64,000 nt of DNA, from the NCBI GenBank assembly GCA_021234155.1, contig JAJEKV010000006.1, positions 1,054,001 through 1,118,000 of the forward strand. Reading direction: 5' to 3'. The notes under the pieces are model-generated. The model was not told where the DNA came from and did not search any database. It worked only from the letters and a program-made list of their open reading frames with translations. Of the stretch, positions 12,194-21,780 are shown one piece after another. The position numbers were made by a program, and so were the translations under genes. Source of the stretch: Isoetes taiwanensis (lineage: Eukaryota; Streptophyta; Lycopodiopsida; Isoetales; Isoetaceae). Position 1 is the stretch's first letter. The number at the start of each line of letters is the position of its first letter.

Positions 12194-12622
12194 CTAGAAT
12201 GACATAGCAGGGATAGCATTTAGCTGTGGCAATGCACTAGTTGCATCTGCATCAGATGATTTATCAGAGAAGAGCTGTGAAGCAGCTTCTGTTATGGCAG
12301 GTTGATATACAGGTTTGCAACACTCTTTCAGTGGATCTACGGATTGACACGCTTCTAATAAACCACTCGCATTCACTATGTTATGAAAATCGGCCATGCT
12401 GGTAACAGGACAGGAACCCTGCGTAAAATCTGTAGAATGAACTGAGCATAGCTCTGGAAGGCTGGTATTTGCACCTTTGCTTACAAGCAACTTTAGCGAA
12501 TCTGAAAAGCAGTACTCTGCTTCTGTTGCATTAAGACCAGAAAGACCAGTATGCACTAGGAGGGAGGATCTGACACTCTTAAACCAGCAGAGATAGCAAA
12601 CTAAGAGAGGCAGGCAAGGCAT
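12194..12622 (-). pseudogene. SPARK-domain (GPI-anchored-type) protein fragment
   Basis: A 142-codon open frame contains a spaced cysteine pattern, C-S-V-H-S-T-D-F, G-S-C-P-V, LLEACQSVDPLKECCKP and AITEAASQLF, which matches the SPARK domain of plant uncharacterised GPI-anchored proteins and related receptor-like kinases. The hydrophobic N-terminal stretch (residues about 4-25) may be coincidental, because the family's signal peptide normally lies further upstream. The usual downstream region and the GPI-attachment tail are absent; the frame stops shortly after the domain. It is therefore a fragment, on the same strand as the Notchless and PPR pieces. The assignment is from the cysteine/CPV/ECC pattern only. 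Confidence 0.62.
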
Positions 12623-12866
12623 CTAGGGTTTGCAATCCAATACATTGCCATTATGTTACTTAGCCAGCCATTCTAACCTGGCAGGCAAGGCATCGCCATT
12701 GTCGTCAGAAAACCCATTAACTTCTGTAAACAAGAAACGAGAAAAGAACTAAGAAACTGTGTGGGCTAAACGACACTGAATCACAAAGAATATAAATGCC
12801 CCTCAAGTGCATAGAAGTGGCATAACCAGCAGATATCTCTTAAGAGCTCCCAGATATACAACTTAC

Positions 12867-13115
12867 CTGATATGCTTGCCGAACAACGCATGACAGGTGC
12901 AATCCGAAACACAGCCTGAGTATGATATACAATTTTAAGAGTTTGTTCCACGGACACTGCAATTAACGCAATGGAGAAAAAATTGAAGGAAATCAGCGCA
13001 GAAAACGACCAATTTTAATGTTCTTTTTCTTACCTTGGTTTTGCAAAAGATGTGTTCCTAACTGGCCTACTAACTCCTGGCCATTTATGTAGAATGCATA
13101 CGGTAACCTTTCTTC
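12867..13115 (-). pseudogene. Notchless (NLE) domain, two captured exons
   Basis: Two exons are readable on minus. Exon 13115-13034 reads EERLPYAFYINGQELVGQLG and ends in a GTAAG donor. Exon 12956-12867 reads VSVEQTLKIVY, HTQAVFRIAP and VMRCSASIS and ends in a GTAAG donor. The first exon leaves one base and the second completes a valine codon, so the phase-1 splice is intact. Together they are the NLE domain found at the N-terminus of Notchless (NLE1) and WDR12, ribosome-biogenesis WD40 proteins; the RCSA-type ending is typical. No WD40 repeats follow, so the gene is truncated. Intact splice sites argue for DNA-level capture of genomic exons rather than a processed copy. Confidence 0.82.
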
Positions 13116-13323
13116 CTGTATCGGGTTCGAAAATCAAAAGCTAAGAAACTCCCAGAAACATATGGAGTTGGAGCGGTTTCTCACGTTTAGAAGTAGATCA
13201 TATGAAGGATCAATTGAATACAGGTGCAATGCTACGGTAAAAGAAAACACTTCGAAGCAGAATGAACATGGGCCGAATCTACAGAAGAAATAGGAAGCCC
13301 TGCGGAAAGCAACAGATGCCTAA

Positions 13324-13427
13324 CCTGTTACCCTTGTCATTTGCGATGATCTCAACACGATCATGACACTAGAATAGGTAGTACCAAGATCGATACTAAT
13401 GGCAGGGCCTTCACCCTTTCCGGCCAT
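13324..13427 (-). pseudogene. HSP70 N-terminal fragment
   Basis: From an ATG at 13427 the minus strand reads MAGKGEGPAISIDLGTTYSS, which is the start of plant cytosolic HSP70 (normally ending IGIDLGTTYSCVGVWQ). The phosphate-binding IDLGTTY is intact. A short internal deletion and frame change follow, after which HDRVEIIANDKGNR can be read in another frame, again HSP70. The ATPase domain then ends abruptly. A TTTTCTTAG acceptor-like site sits just upstream of the ATG, and a heat-shock-element-like triplet lies about 160 bp upstream. The fragment is the most 5' of the minus-strand pieces in this segment. Confidence 0.85.
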
Positions 13428-13585
13428 CTCCAAGATCTAAGAAAAAAACAGACGGATTTTTGACAAAAACACAAGATCCCAAGCTTAACTTGGCCAAAGG
13501 AGCGGATCGAGTATGAATGGGTTATCGAACAAAGCAGAGCAGTCAGGGCTTGAAGAAATCAGATATCTCAAAGATATTTTTTGCC

Positions 13586-13598
13586 GAAACATCTCGAA
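13586..13598 (-). promoter_or_regulatory. Heat-shock-element-like site upstream of HSP70 start
   Basis: On the minus strand the site reads TTCGAGATGTTTC, three alternating TTC/GAn/TTC units spaced exactly 5 bp, the HSF-binding geometry. It lies about 160 bp upstream of the HSP70-like ATG, which is where HSP70 promoter HSEs are expected. No clear TATA box was seen between the two. Confidence 0.5.
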
Positions 13599-13599
13599 G

Positions 13600-13866
13600 A
13601 CTTTCTCTCGAGATTTCTGTAACTATAGTTCTTGCCACTCGGTTGGCATTAATTATTACATTTAATATGGGCGATTAAATCTAAGCCATTGATCTCGCAC
13701 ATTCTAGGGCCCAGATCAAAAGCCCCAAATAAAGGGGTCATTTGAGGTGGCTTATTTGGGGGCTTCACGTGGGCCGTCTAGATCTGAGATGGACGGCCGA
13801 GATTTAATTGTCTACACACATCTACACACAAATATAATTGTATATATATAAGAGATATATACAAGT
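13600..13866. repeat. Flanking repeat with ACGGCC motifs
   Basis: Contains AAAGCCCCAAATAAAGGGG and GATGGACGGCCGAGAT, both recurring in altered form at 53460-53640. It ends in an AT-rich junction (AATTGTATATATATA) directly before copy C. It probably marks the right end of the gene-fragment segment. Confidence 0.6.
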
Positions 13867-14502
13867 GATTGTACTATGAGGGAGTACAAATTTTGAGTCA
13901 TCCAGTGAAGATTCTATAAAGATTCTCTTAGATTCTTCAAGGCTTAGAAAAAATTCCTAAGATTCCACGAAGATTCCCTTACATTCCTCTACATTCTCTT
14001 GAGACTCTCATAGATTCTTTAAGATTCCCCAAGTTTCTATGTAGATTCTCCCAGATCCCCTTAGATTCTATGAAGGTCCTCTTAGATTCTTCAAGATTTT
14101 ATGAAGATTCTTCTAGATTCTCAAAGGTTTTATAAAGATTCACTTACATTCTTAAAGATTCTCTTGTGATTCCCATAGATTCCTCAAGATTCTATAGAGA
14201 TTCCTTTACATTCTTTAAGATGCTATGAAGATTCCCCTAGATTCTCTTAAATTCCCATAGATTCCATAAAATACCAAGATTCCAAGAAGATTCTTGGTAT
14301 TCGATCATATTCGCTTCAACTACGATGAAACAACATCAAAGCACTACTCATTGAAAAGCTCTCGATGAGAGGAATCCAATGGCATAGGCCCCACCTTCAT
14401 TCGATCCCTTTGTTGCAAGTTACGGGCCTTTGAAAATAATTACAAAAAAGAAGCTTCCTCGAAATTCCTTTCATAAATGTTGGTGCCACCTCATTACTTT
14501 TT
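13867..14502 (+). repeat. GATTCT-array repeat, copy C, left part
   Basis: Starts with the family's ACAAGTGATTGTACTATGAG edge, has a shortened array of about 400 bp without the higher-order repeat, and runs into the tail up to CCACCTCATTACTTTTT at 14502. The tail then breaks off and resumes exactly where it left off at 25466. Confidence 0.9.
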
Positions 14503-14519
14503 GGGTTGCCCCTAGGGGG

Positions 14520-16040
14520 GCAAACCCTTGTTTATGTGGGTTTATGGTATATTCTAGGTATATGTTAGAATATACCTAGGATATCTCTTGGATTTGCTAA
14601 AACCCATTGTAGGTCAGAATGTTGGCGGTCTCATGCGTTCTAGATGGCGGATGTTCTAACTTAGGTGGCGGCATGAGACCAAACACACGCACTCGATCTT
14701 TGGGCCTAAAATGCCATGGTAGAAAGGTAAGAGTAGTGCCATGCATTACGGTGGCCAGGCGGAAGGATTGTATCCGCTCTAAATTGTTTAAGTTTTTCTT
14801 ATTCTGGTAGGGTTAAATTCTATGTGATTTCTTCTAGCACCATGAAGCCTTGTGACACGGTGATTGTATTTTAGGGAAAAGAAGCTTCGTTTTCCTAAAG
14901 AAAAAAAGGGTGCTAAGAAGTTGGATACGGTCCCAGGTGAAGAACAATGTGGCCCAATGCTCCAAAGGGACCCTCGTGTTCTTTGCAACCAAGCAAAGAG
15001 ATAGAAAGCGGTGTTGCACCTCTTGGAATTGCTATTGAACAAGTCAATTAGATTGATTATTAGGTGATTCCGGGAGGGATTCTCTGTGACCATCTGTGGG
15101 AGCCGTAGATTCAAGCTCATGACACTCAAATTTGGTCTTCTTTGGGATTAAGGGTTAGTGATCCGCCTTTGTCTTGTATTGATGCTCACTTTGCATATTA
15201 TGGCGAGAATTTGATCTTCTCTTTTTCAATGTCGTGCTAAGAAAGCTACACGGGTTGAGCTCATGAGAACATACCCTTGTTCATATTCTAGATTTTCTTA
15301 ATGTTACTTTTCCATAGGGAAGGCCACCTTTGAGGATTGTTTCCATTATTTGTTGGGCATTATCACTTCATTGTAAATCCTAAGTTTTTCCAACATTGGA
15401 TGCTTCACTCAAGCTTCCTTGCTCTCATGTTATCTCTTATAATTCTGCTTCATCCCCTTTGCTAATACAAAATGATAAAACTTGCTTTTTTGCATTCGAG
15501 TTCTTTATATTTTTATGGTCGGTACATCATGCATGTGTTATGCATTTGCATTTAGCGCCCCCCGTGCATCTACAACTAGGTGATGTGCATTCCCGATGGG
15601 TCTTTCTTCTTTGTGTTAGCAAATTCATCTATCCTTTTCCTCAACTCTAAGTTCTTTGACTTGGGATCCTCCATCCATCTCACAGCCATATGAGTGTCTT
15701 CTGCCACCCAGATACTACATCAATGAAAGTGATTTTGTTAATGTGTACATTATGTGTATTGCATTTTGATGGAACTATATCATATTATCTCAAAGTCGTT
15801 CATTATTCTATAAAAATATCATTTAGGTGTGAGGCACAACTCTTAACTTGAGTCTGCGGGTTATAGAGACATCGATAAGAGGAAGTATGGCCTCAATGAG
15901 ACTTTGGTGTAGTTTAGGGTTGTACAAGACTTGAAATGGCAAGTGGAAAACCACCTTGACCCGACACCAACATTGTGAGTAGGTTACCGTTTTTTTACGA
16001 ATAAAGCAAATTTGTATATGGTTTTGACATGCTATAATTC
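14520..16040. other. No recognised gene
   Basis: Left arm of the 11-kb insertion. It contains a short palindromic stretch around 14555-14580 (TATACCTAGG motifs) and short open frames without family resemblance. Nothing else can be supported. Confidence 0.45.
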
Positions 16041-16044
16041 ACAG

Positions 16045-16240
16045 ATGGGGTTGTTAGTGAAAGTACAGAGTGGGGAGCTTCCACCCATACCAGATACCTT
16101 GAGCTCTGAAGCAAAAAAATTTATCATTCGTTGCTTGCGAAAGGATCCAGAAGGCAACCGAGCATCGTAAGCTGTTGGATGACCCTTTTGTGTTAAATGC
16201 AGGACCACGATTTCGAGATGTTTTAAAAATATCGGTAGGG
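16045..16240 (+). pseudogene. MAP3K kinase-domain C-lobe fragment
   Basis: The plus strand reads GELPPIPDTLSSEAKKFIIR followed by CLRKDPEGNRAS, then a TAA at 16168-16170. A neighbouring frame continues LLDDPFVLNAGPRF. This is subdomains X-XI of plant MEKK-type MAP kinase kinase kinases, where P-IPD-LS-A--FI--CL--P--RP-A--LL-HPF is conserved; the usual R-P is changed and the frame shifts. The catalytic N-lobe and the DFG/HRD motifs are not present nearby. An AG acceptor just upstream (16044) suggests it was a captured exon. Confidence 0.78.
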
Positions 16241-17391
16241 GAGGTGGTTTGCTCAAGGATATTTGGAGATACTGAGTGAATGAGCATTGTTGGACATCAT
16301 ATAATTAGTTTAGGAGCAATTGTTGTTTTGTCTTTGCTCCCGGTCTTGTCTGCGGTGTACACGAGGTGTTGTCAAGTAAAGTCAAAGGAAAGCTGGCTGA
16401 AATTGTATGCCATATCATCTGCATCTAGAGGAAGGGATGGGCTCTAGTGGTCAAGATTTGTGAGATGCATAGTATGGTCCAGGTGACCACCCAAGATTCT
16501 TGTGGGAAGTACTGTTCCTACCATTTCATTATGTACTCCAAAACAACGTGAAGATTGGAGAATTTGTTATCTCAATTCAGTTGAAATTTTATCGGTTCTT
16601 GCTAATTAAAACTTACATTTACAATTCAGCCTATAACCTTTTTTTAGACCAGATAAACGCTTGCTAACTCGATTGCTTTAAAAAAAATTCAAGAAGTCCT
16701 CTCACCATTGGATGTGAAATTTCGCCAATAATCTAATGCACGTGTAAAGATACCATACACATGCCAAAACCCAAATCGAGAAAGACCTCTACGCTCGGCC
16801 CGGTATGAGACCACATGCATGAAGCCGACGGAATCATCGAAGCCTCAGTTCAAGCAAACAGACAAAGAAACGGGATAATTCTTCTACTCTAATATACAAA
16901 ATTCCTTATGCTAAGCTCTCTACACTAAAACCCAAAGAGCGAAGCAATGTACGGTCAGGTATGCAGTTCAACTCATCTCTTCCCCTTCCCTATTCATCGT
17001 TTAATTCTTTCCTTACTTTCTTTTCTTGTTTGTTGCCATCCCTGTCTTTTGCATCTGAATAATTTAATGGAGCATGTGAAATATATGGATGAGGTAATTG
17101 GTTATGTTTCCTTTGCAATGATACTGGTGACAAAGGATGAATATGTGCGAGGTTGCTTTCGATGGTAAAGGTCAAGTCAGTAATGCTAGATACGGTGATG
17201 GCCCCACAAAAAGCACAGTTTCATTAAATATGGACAATACCTTGAATTGTGGACTTTTTATTAAAAGAGACGCTTCGATAACACTAACATACATCCCCGG
17301 CAAGTGCCGTATATACGCAACAAGTGTGGGAATCTTGGCGGTGTTTGGTAGCTTCTTCTTATTCAAGGACTCCAAGCGTAGTCGATACTCT
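16241..17391. other. No recognised gene
   Basis: A plus-strand ATGTACGGTCAG followed by a GTATGC donor at about 16947, and a 91-codon frame at 17137-17412 (CEVAFDGKGQVSNARYGDG), could be exons of an unknown gene, but I recognise no family. The remainder is AT-rich. Confidence 0.35.
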
Positions 17392-19841
17392 CTATCTCAA
17401 TGCGGTCACTAGCGTTGGGGTCGGCCTCCATCTCTTCTTCCAACAATTGACATAGTTGGCTGGGAACACCTGGTTCCTAACAGGGACAGGCTCCCACCAA
17501 GTGACCTGGATAGTCTCGAAGTTGTCTTTCTTATCATCCATTTGGGGGTTCTTCAGAGCATACCCTAGCCATGTTGGGCACAAGACATCATCGTAGGCGC
17601 CAATACAAACATGCCCTTCTTCAAATCCTTGAAAGGATTGAATGCGCACGGGCTTATCCTTCAATGGACCAACATAGCAGGAGTGATGGTTGCAATTGGC
17701 TCCACCCACGCCCACCACATCGCACGCGTCAAGTCTATCTTGCCTAGTGTGCCAAAAGTCCTCGTAAGGACCTTCCACGTTGGTGATGTTACTCGGATGC
17801 TCCAAGAGTCCCATCCAATATTCAATTGTCGCCAGTAAATTGTGTTTGTATATTTGGCCGTCTCTCGGTGTGCCCTTCTTGTTCGTCGAGCATGCGACCC
17901 AATGGAGGATATGCTTATGGATCTTGTTTGAGCTGACCAATGTCTTTCACCAGAGCTCTTAGGTGCTAGCATCTTCGGATTTCCGGATGGCATTAGGGGT
18001 TTTCCATCCTCTCCTTCTTTCCACATTCTTATTCCACCGGCGGGTAGCCAATCCACGAGCGTGGGGGCGAGCCTTATGGTACATGACGGGGCCGGCCACC
18101 ATTTATAGCAAAAAAAAAGGTCGAGGCTCGGTGTGACTGTCAATCTATCTTCCCCATCGGGGATATACCCTTCTATGAAACCTTTCCAAACGGAACCTTA
18201 TGAACAACATATGGCATTGGCGTGTTGAGATTGCACGTATGAAATTCATACAACAACTTCGGGCATGGTTAGCACCGGCTTTCTTCAAGGTAGATGAAAA
18301 ATTTCCAAACATAGCATCTATATCGTCATGTGTATGGCCGGGCATCATAAACCCTAACTCAATCTCCAAAAAACACCCGGATATACAAGGTATGAAAGAT
18401 ACGAGAATACATACCTATTTTTGTTTTGTCGGGATGCATTGTCTAGTTGCAACAAGCAATTTTGCGAGGGAGACGCTTCAATGAGGGTCCCTCGGGTTGA
18501 GGGATGGCAACGGGGATGCTCTTCCCAGACAGCGACAACTTGGGACGCTTAGCGCAGTTGGTGTCACGTAAGGCCCCGCCCAACTGGGACTGATGGATCG
18601 ACAAAGGCAAGATGGCCTCCCAAACTCATTAGGCAGCTCCAACCTTTTCAAAATACTATTCAAAGAACCTACATGGAAGTTGGAGTCGCCCTCGACCCAC
18701 GAGATCCAAAGCAAAATTTCCATAGCACCCTCTCCCATGGCCGTGGGTAAGTGCACTGTCAATGAAGTCTTTAGCTTATCTAGTCTCCAAAGGGACTTCA
18801 CGGAATCGAACAACTTTGGAATCATAGTCTTTGCACGATCCATTTTGTCGTGAATGATACATACAAAGTCTCGAGGATGCCTATGGGATAACAGTCTCCA
18901 TGACCCGATCTTGGGTGCGACATGATTCTTTGCTCTAGTCTATGTGCCCTTCTCTCGATCATGCAATATTCTCCTCTCGGCCCTCATCCTTGGTCTTGAA
19001 AGGCTTTCGATGCGGATAACCTCGCCAAGTGTCACACTTGGAGAATGCATTCTTCTTAGCAATCCGGCGTCCTTGAAGCTACGTCTCCGTCGCCCTATGA
19101 AATCGCCGGAGATACCTTCTTTACTGTGAGAGCCATCACTTCAGCGTTGACCTCTTCGAGAATGCATGTCTTCGTAAACATAGCAGGCAACTTCCTCACG
19201 TTTTTCGAATCCCATCATCATTCCTCCCTTCACGGTGAGGTAAAGACTCACAATTTTCCTTCACGAACATGGAAAAAAGCCTCGAGGCCAAGGTGGCCGC
19301 GACGTGCTTTCATAGTGCACGAATTGCCATGCTCGGCCTTTCGAGCAGGGGGAATTCGCCTTCCACTTCCGGATACCGGGCTTTGAAATCCCAAGACCAA
19401 GGTACCAAGCCCTCTCACGTATTAATCGATGCCTTGCAAGACTAGTCGATGAACCCTTCTACCCTTCATATTGTTGCCTAACATGTCATACACAAAAGTG
19501 GTCCTGTCACTCGATTTCATGGCAAAGAAATCCTTTCGCATGTTTATAGCTTGATCCCTACTGAATTTCTCACAACATCTCTGTTTGCAACACATGGTCT
19601 TCCTATACCTCAAGATGGCTTCATTGGTTGTTAGCCGATCTATCTTTGGAGGCTTTGATGCTTTCTTTGGCCGACGAGAATGGAAGGTGTATTTACGCTT
19701 CTCGTACTGCGGATGCTTCTGAATCTCCGAGCTGCCCTGGCTCGACGTCGTATCATGCTGTTCCACTGGCGCTGCACTTAAAATTTCCGACACCTTCACC
19801 CCACAAACCCTAACTAGATCATTATTCCACCTCAAAAGCAT
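17392..19841 (-). pseudogene. DUF7869-type transposase-like protein, decayed
   Basis: Family landmarks occur in the right order along the minus strand but in several frames. A likely start is MLLRWNN at 19841. A cysteine-rich N-terminal segment TMCCKQRCCEKFSRDQ follows, then a zinc-ligand-like FSKCDTW near 19080. CIIHDKMDRAKTMIPK lies near 18800-18860, LLQLDNASRQNKNRYVFSYL near 18395-18455, IELGFMMPGHTHDDIDAMFG at 18312-18366, and a C-terminal 182-codon frame (17940-17392) with IQVTWWEPVP. The HDKMD, LDN and GHTH-D-ID motifs are the signature of the DUF7869 family, a probable RNase-H-fold transposase group; the aspartates in them are the likely catalytic residues. A one-base frame change lies between the last two motifs, and others further upstream. 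The gene abuts the oppositely oriented methylase-like ORF, so its true start could be elsewhere. Confidence 0.78.
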
Positions 19842-19880
19842 GCCCGCTTTAGGTATTGTCAAACATGTCGGACATACTGG

Positions 19881-20306
19881 TTGTATCGGCCTTGGGGTGA
19901 CAAGAGTGTGGCAGGAGGCGCGGGTGCCCTTTTGCCACATCAATTAGATTCTAGGACATGCACATACCTTGTCCGGAAATTTATGCTTGAGGGATGCAGT
20001 GTCCTTGATTTCTTCTCTGGAGGATCCTTTAGCCGTGCAGCTATGTGCGAAGGGTATAAAGCCACTGCCTTTGAGAGTGATGAGAATATGCAGCTTAAAC
20101 TTACTCAGATTTTTGATCAACTCGAAGTAATGCTGGATGAGAAGAAATCGAGAGCCCGTGCATTGCAAAAAATAGCAGAGGGTAAAAAGAAAACAAGCGG
20201 CTCCAAGGCAAGTGCTGTAGTGTCCACTCCTCCACCTCCTTGTCCATTCCCCGCACAAACGGTGCAAGAGTTGCAATCCACTCTCCCAGATTGTCTAAAG
20301 ATTTAA
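19881..20306 (+). CDS. DNA N6/N4-methylase-like ORF, N-terminus missing
   Basis: The 141-codon frame has PHQLDSRTCTYLVRKF followed by VLDFFSGGSFSRAAMCEGYK and AFESDENM. This is the SAM-binding motif-I region of the DNA N4/N6-methylase fold (VLD-FSGG---A---G---AFE-D), preceded by the PHQLD/LV-KF helix seen just upstream of it in circularly permuted methylases. In that class the catalytic DPPY/SPPY motif lies upstream, but here the frame begins only ~40 residues before motif I and the upstream DNA is occupied by the antisense transposase-like gene. No catalytic motif was found, so the protein is probably truncated or inactive. The C-terminal third is basic/proline-rich low-complexity sequence. 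It lies head-to-head with the transposase-like gene. Confidence 0.6.
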   Translation: MYRPWGDKSVAGGAGALLPHQLDSRTCTYLVRKFMLEGCSVLDFFSGGSFSRAAMCEGYKATAFESDENMQLKLTQIFDQLEVMLDEKKSRARALQKIAEGKKKTSGSKASAVVSTPPPPCPFPAQTVQELQSTLPDCLKI

Positions 20307-20318
20307 ATCACGCACCAT

Positions 20319-20738
20319 TTGAGAAAGGTTGCAGGTTTTGGAGCAAAGGACGTGTCTTTCTTTAGAAAGAAGAAGGATAACATTAATGCTTTGGCGGGCA
20401 CTACATTAGTGTGCACCCAAGATGTGATCGAGGGTAGCTCGAAGTTTACGCAGCTACTCCTCAAGGATGGAGAACCTTCTGTTGTCTTGGAGACACAAGA
20501 AGCTCAACGTGGACCCGCTACCATCGAGCAAGAAAAGGATGTCGAAAAGGAGAAGGAAGTTGAGAAGGAGGACGAGGAAGTTGAGAAGGAGGACGAGGAA
20601 GTTGAGAAGGAGGAGGAGGAAGTTGAGCAGAGGACGAGGGAAAATGAGAAGGAGGATGATGTTGAAATGGAAATTGAGAAGGATGCTCCCCGACGCCACG
20701 CTAACCATCAAGAATTCCACGCCGATGGAACTCCTTAA
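20319..20738 (+). CDS. Acidic repeat ORF of unknown function
   Basis: It begins 12 bp after the methylase-like frame ends. Residues 1-60 are unremarkable (KVAGFGAKDVSFFRKKKDN). Residues about 75-125 are a glutamate/lysine-rich repeat of VEKEDEE-type units encoded by a GAGGAAGTTGAGAAGGAGGA tandem repeat at about 20545-20640. It may be the continuation of the methylase-like protein after a frame change or intron. The repeat also keeps other frames open (an RRRTRKL frame on plus, a poly-leucine frame on minus), which are artefacts. Confidence 0.4.
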   Translation: MRKVAGFGAKDVSFFRKKKDNINALAGTTLVCTQDVIEGSSKFTQLLLKDGEPSVVLETQEAQRGPATIEQEKDVEKEKEVEKEDEEVEKEDEEVEKEEEEVEQRTRENEKEDDVEMEIEKDAPRRHANHQEFHADGTP

Positions 20739-20839
20739 GCAAGCGGCAAGACAGGGGTGGGAAGAAAGTTAAGCCGCCACACAACAACGCCGGTGAAGGG
20801 GTGGACCCTTGAGCACAAGGAGTATGTTTTGTTAGCATT

Positions 20840-21780
20840 GGGGTGCAAATTGGGGGCGCCCAATTTCGAGATCTCCGACACTAAATGTATATGTGTTTAG
20901 AGTGAGCGGGGGTGCAAATTGGGCGGGCGCCCAATTTCGCACTTTATTACTCACTATATAGGTTTTATAATGAAATTGACTGAAAAAACTTATGTACATT
21001 GACCAAGAAAATAAATACATGTCGAAAATTTCCCCGCACTAGAAGAGTTCCCTCATGGAAATTGGCTGCCCAATTTGAACCTTAAGGCTATCGGTCGAAA
21101 GCAGTTGAACATGAAGTATATATTTATACCAACCAAAATTATTGTTGGTATTATACACAATAATTATTGGATATACTTACCCAGTCGTATATGTACGCCC
21201 AATAATGTTACTCTGATTGCTTCATCAATAATTACTTGGCTATAAGTATTGCCGCATTCGATTGCATAGCACAGCCCTTTGCAATGTCTCGCCGCCCTGC
21301 TAGAGTTCTTCAGAGGTCCCAATTGCCTCCACCTCCAGAGCATTTGGACACCCTCACTTGCCTCATGACTTTCGGCGACCTTCATGCATGCATTATCAAA
21401 GGGATCACCCTTGATACACGGCTGCATGGTATAGCTACCGGTCGATCGAAAAGACTCCGGCGAAAGTACCATGTTACTATCCATATTGTTTGGGTTCCGG
21501 AGCGCGACGCTTATGAGATTGACAAAATCACCAATAATTACAATCTATGAGATGTATTTCATAAGTTCATAAGAATTTATATCTGAAATGACTGTTATAG
21601 GTAGCATCCACACTTGGTCGCATAGTTTTCAAGTTGGATTAATTATATTTGTGACGATCAGATTTGTATTTTTCAAGAAGTCTAACGAAATTGGGCGGCC
21701 GCCCTATTTCCTTTGGAGGCTAGTATTAAACTTTGTTCAGACGACTACGAGAGGCAAATTAGGCCCAATTTCCCACAAAA
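20840..21780. repeat. Cluster of AAATTGGGC...GCCCAATTT hairpins
   Basis: Five related palindromes occur in 940 bp: about 20847-20868 (AAATTGGGGGCGCCCAATTT), 20913-20936 (AAATTGGGCG/GGCGCCCAATTT), 21059-21076 (AAATTGGCTGCCCAATTT), 21688-21711 (AAATTGGGCGGC/CGCCCTATTT) and 21753-21770 (AAATTAGGCCCAATTT). They sit just downstream of the acidic ORF. A 104-codon frame (21236-21550) between them matches nothing known. They may be transposon terminal or subterminal repeats, or nested miniature elements. Confidence 0.7.

Larger units (their letters stand above)
4018..13866. mobile_element. Candidate gene-fragment-carrying element 1
   Basis: The left edge reads TATATATACAAGT, then CTTTGTACTAT and CAATGGG. 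Nearly the same string starts the segment at 48181. The right edge (about 13700-13866) is a GACGGCCGAGAT-type flank followed by AATTGTATATATATA, also found at 53640-53850. Between these edges lie fragments of at least five unrelated plant genes, all on the minus strand, and an 890-bp block shared with the segment at 48.2-53.85 kb. Shared ends plus shared cargo suggest two members of one gene-capturing family. No transposase is encoded here. The exact ends and target-site duplication are uncertain because the ends lie in TA tracts. Confidence 0.45.

Noticed and set aside
20454-20720. Leucine-rich minus-strand frame opposite the acidic ORF
   Set aside because: It is the antisense of the GAGGAAGTTGAGAAGGAGGA repeat; composition artefact.
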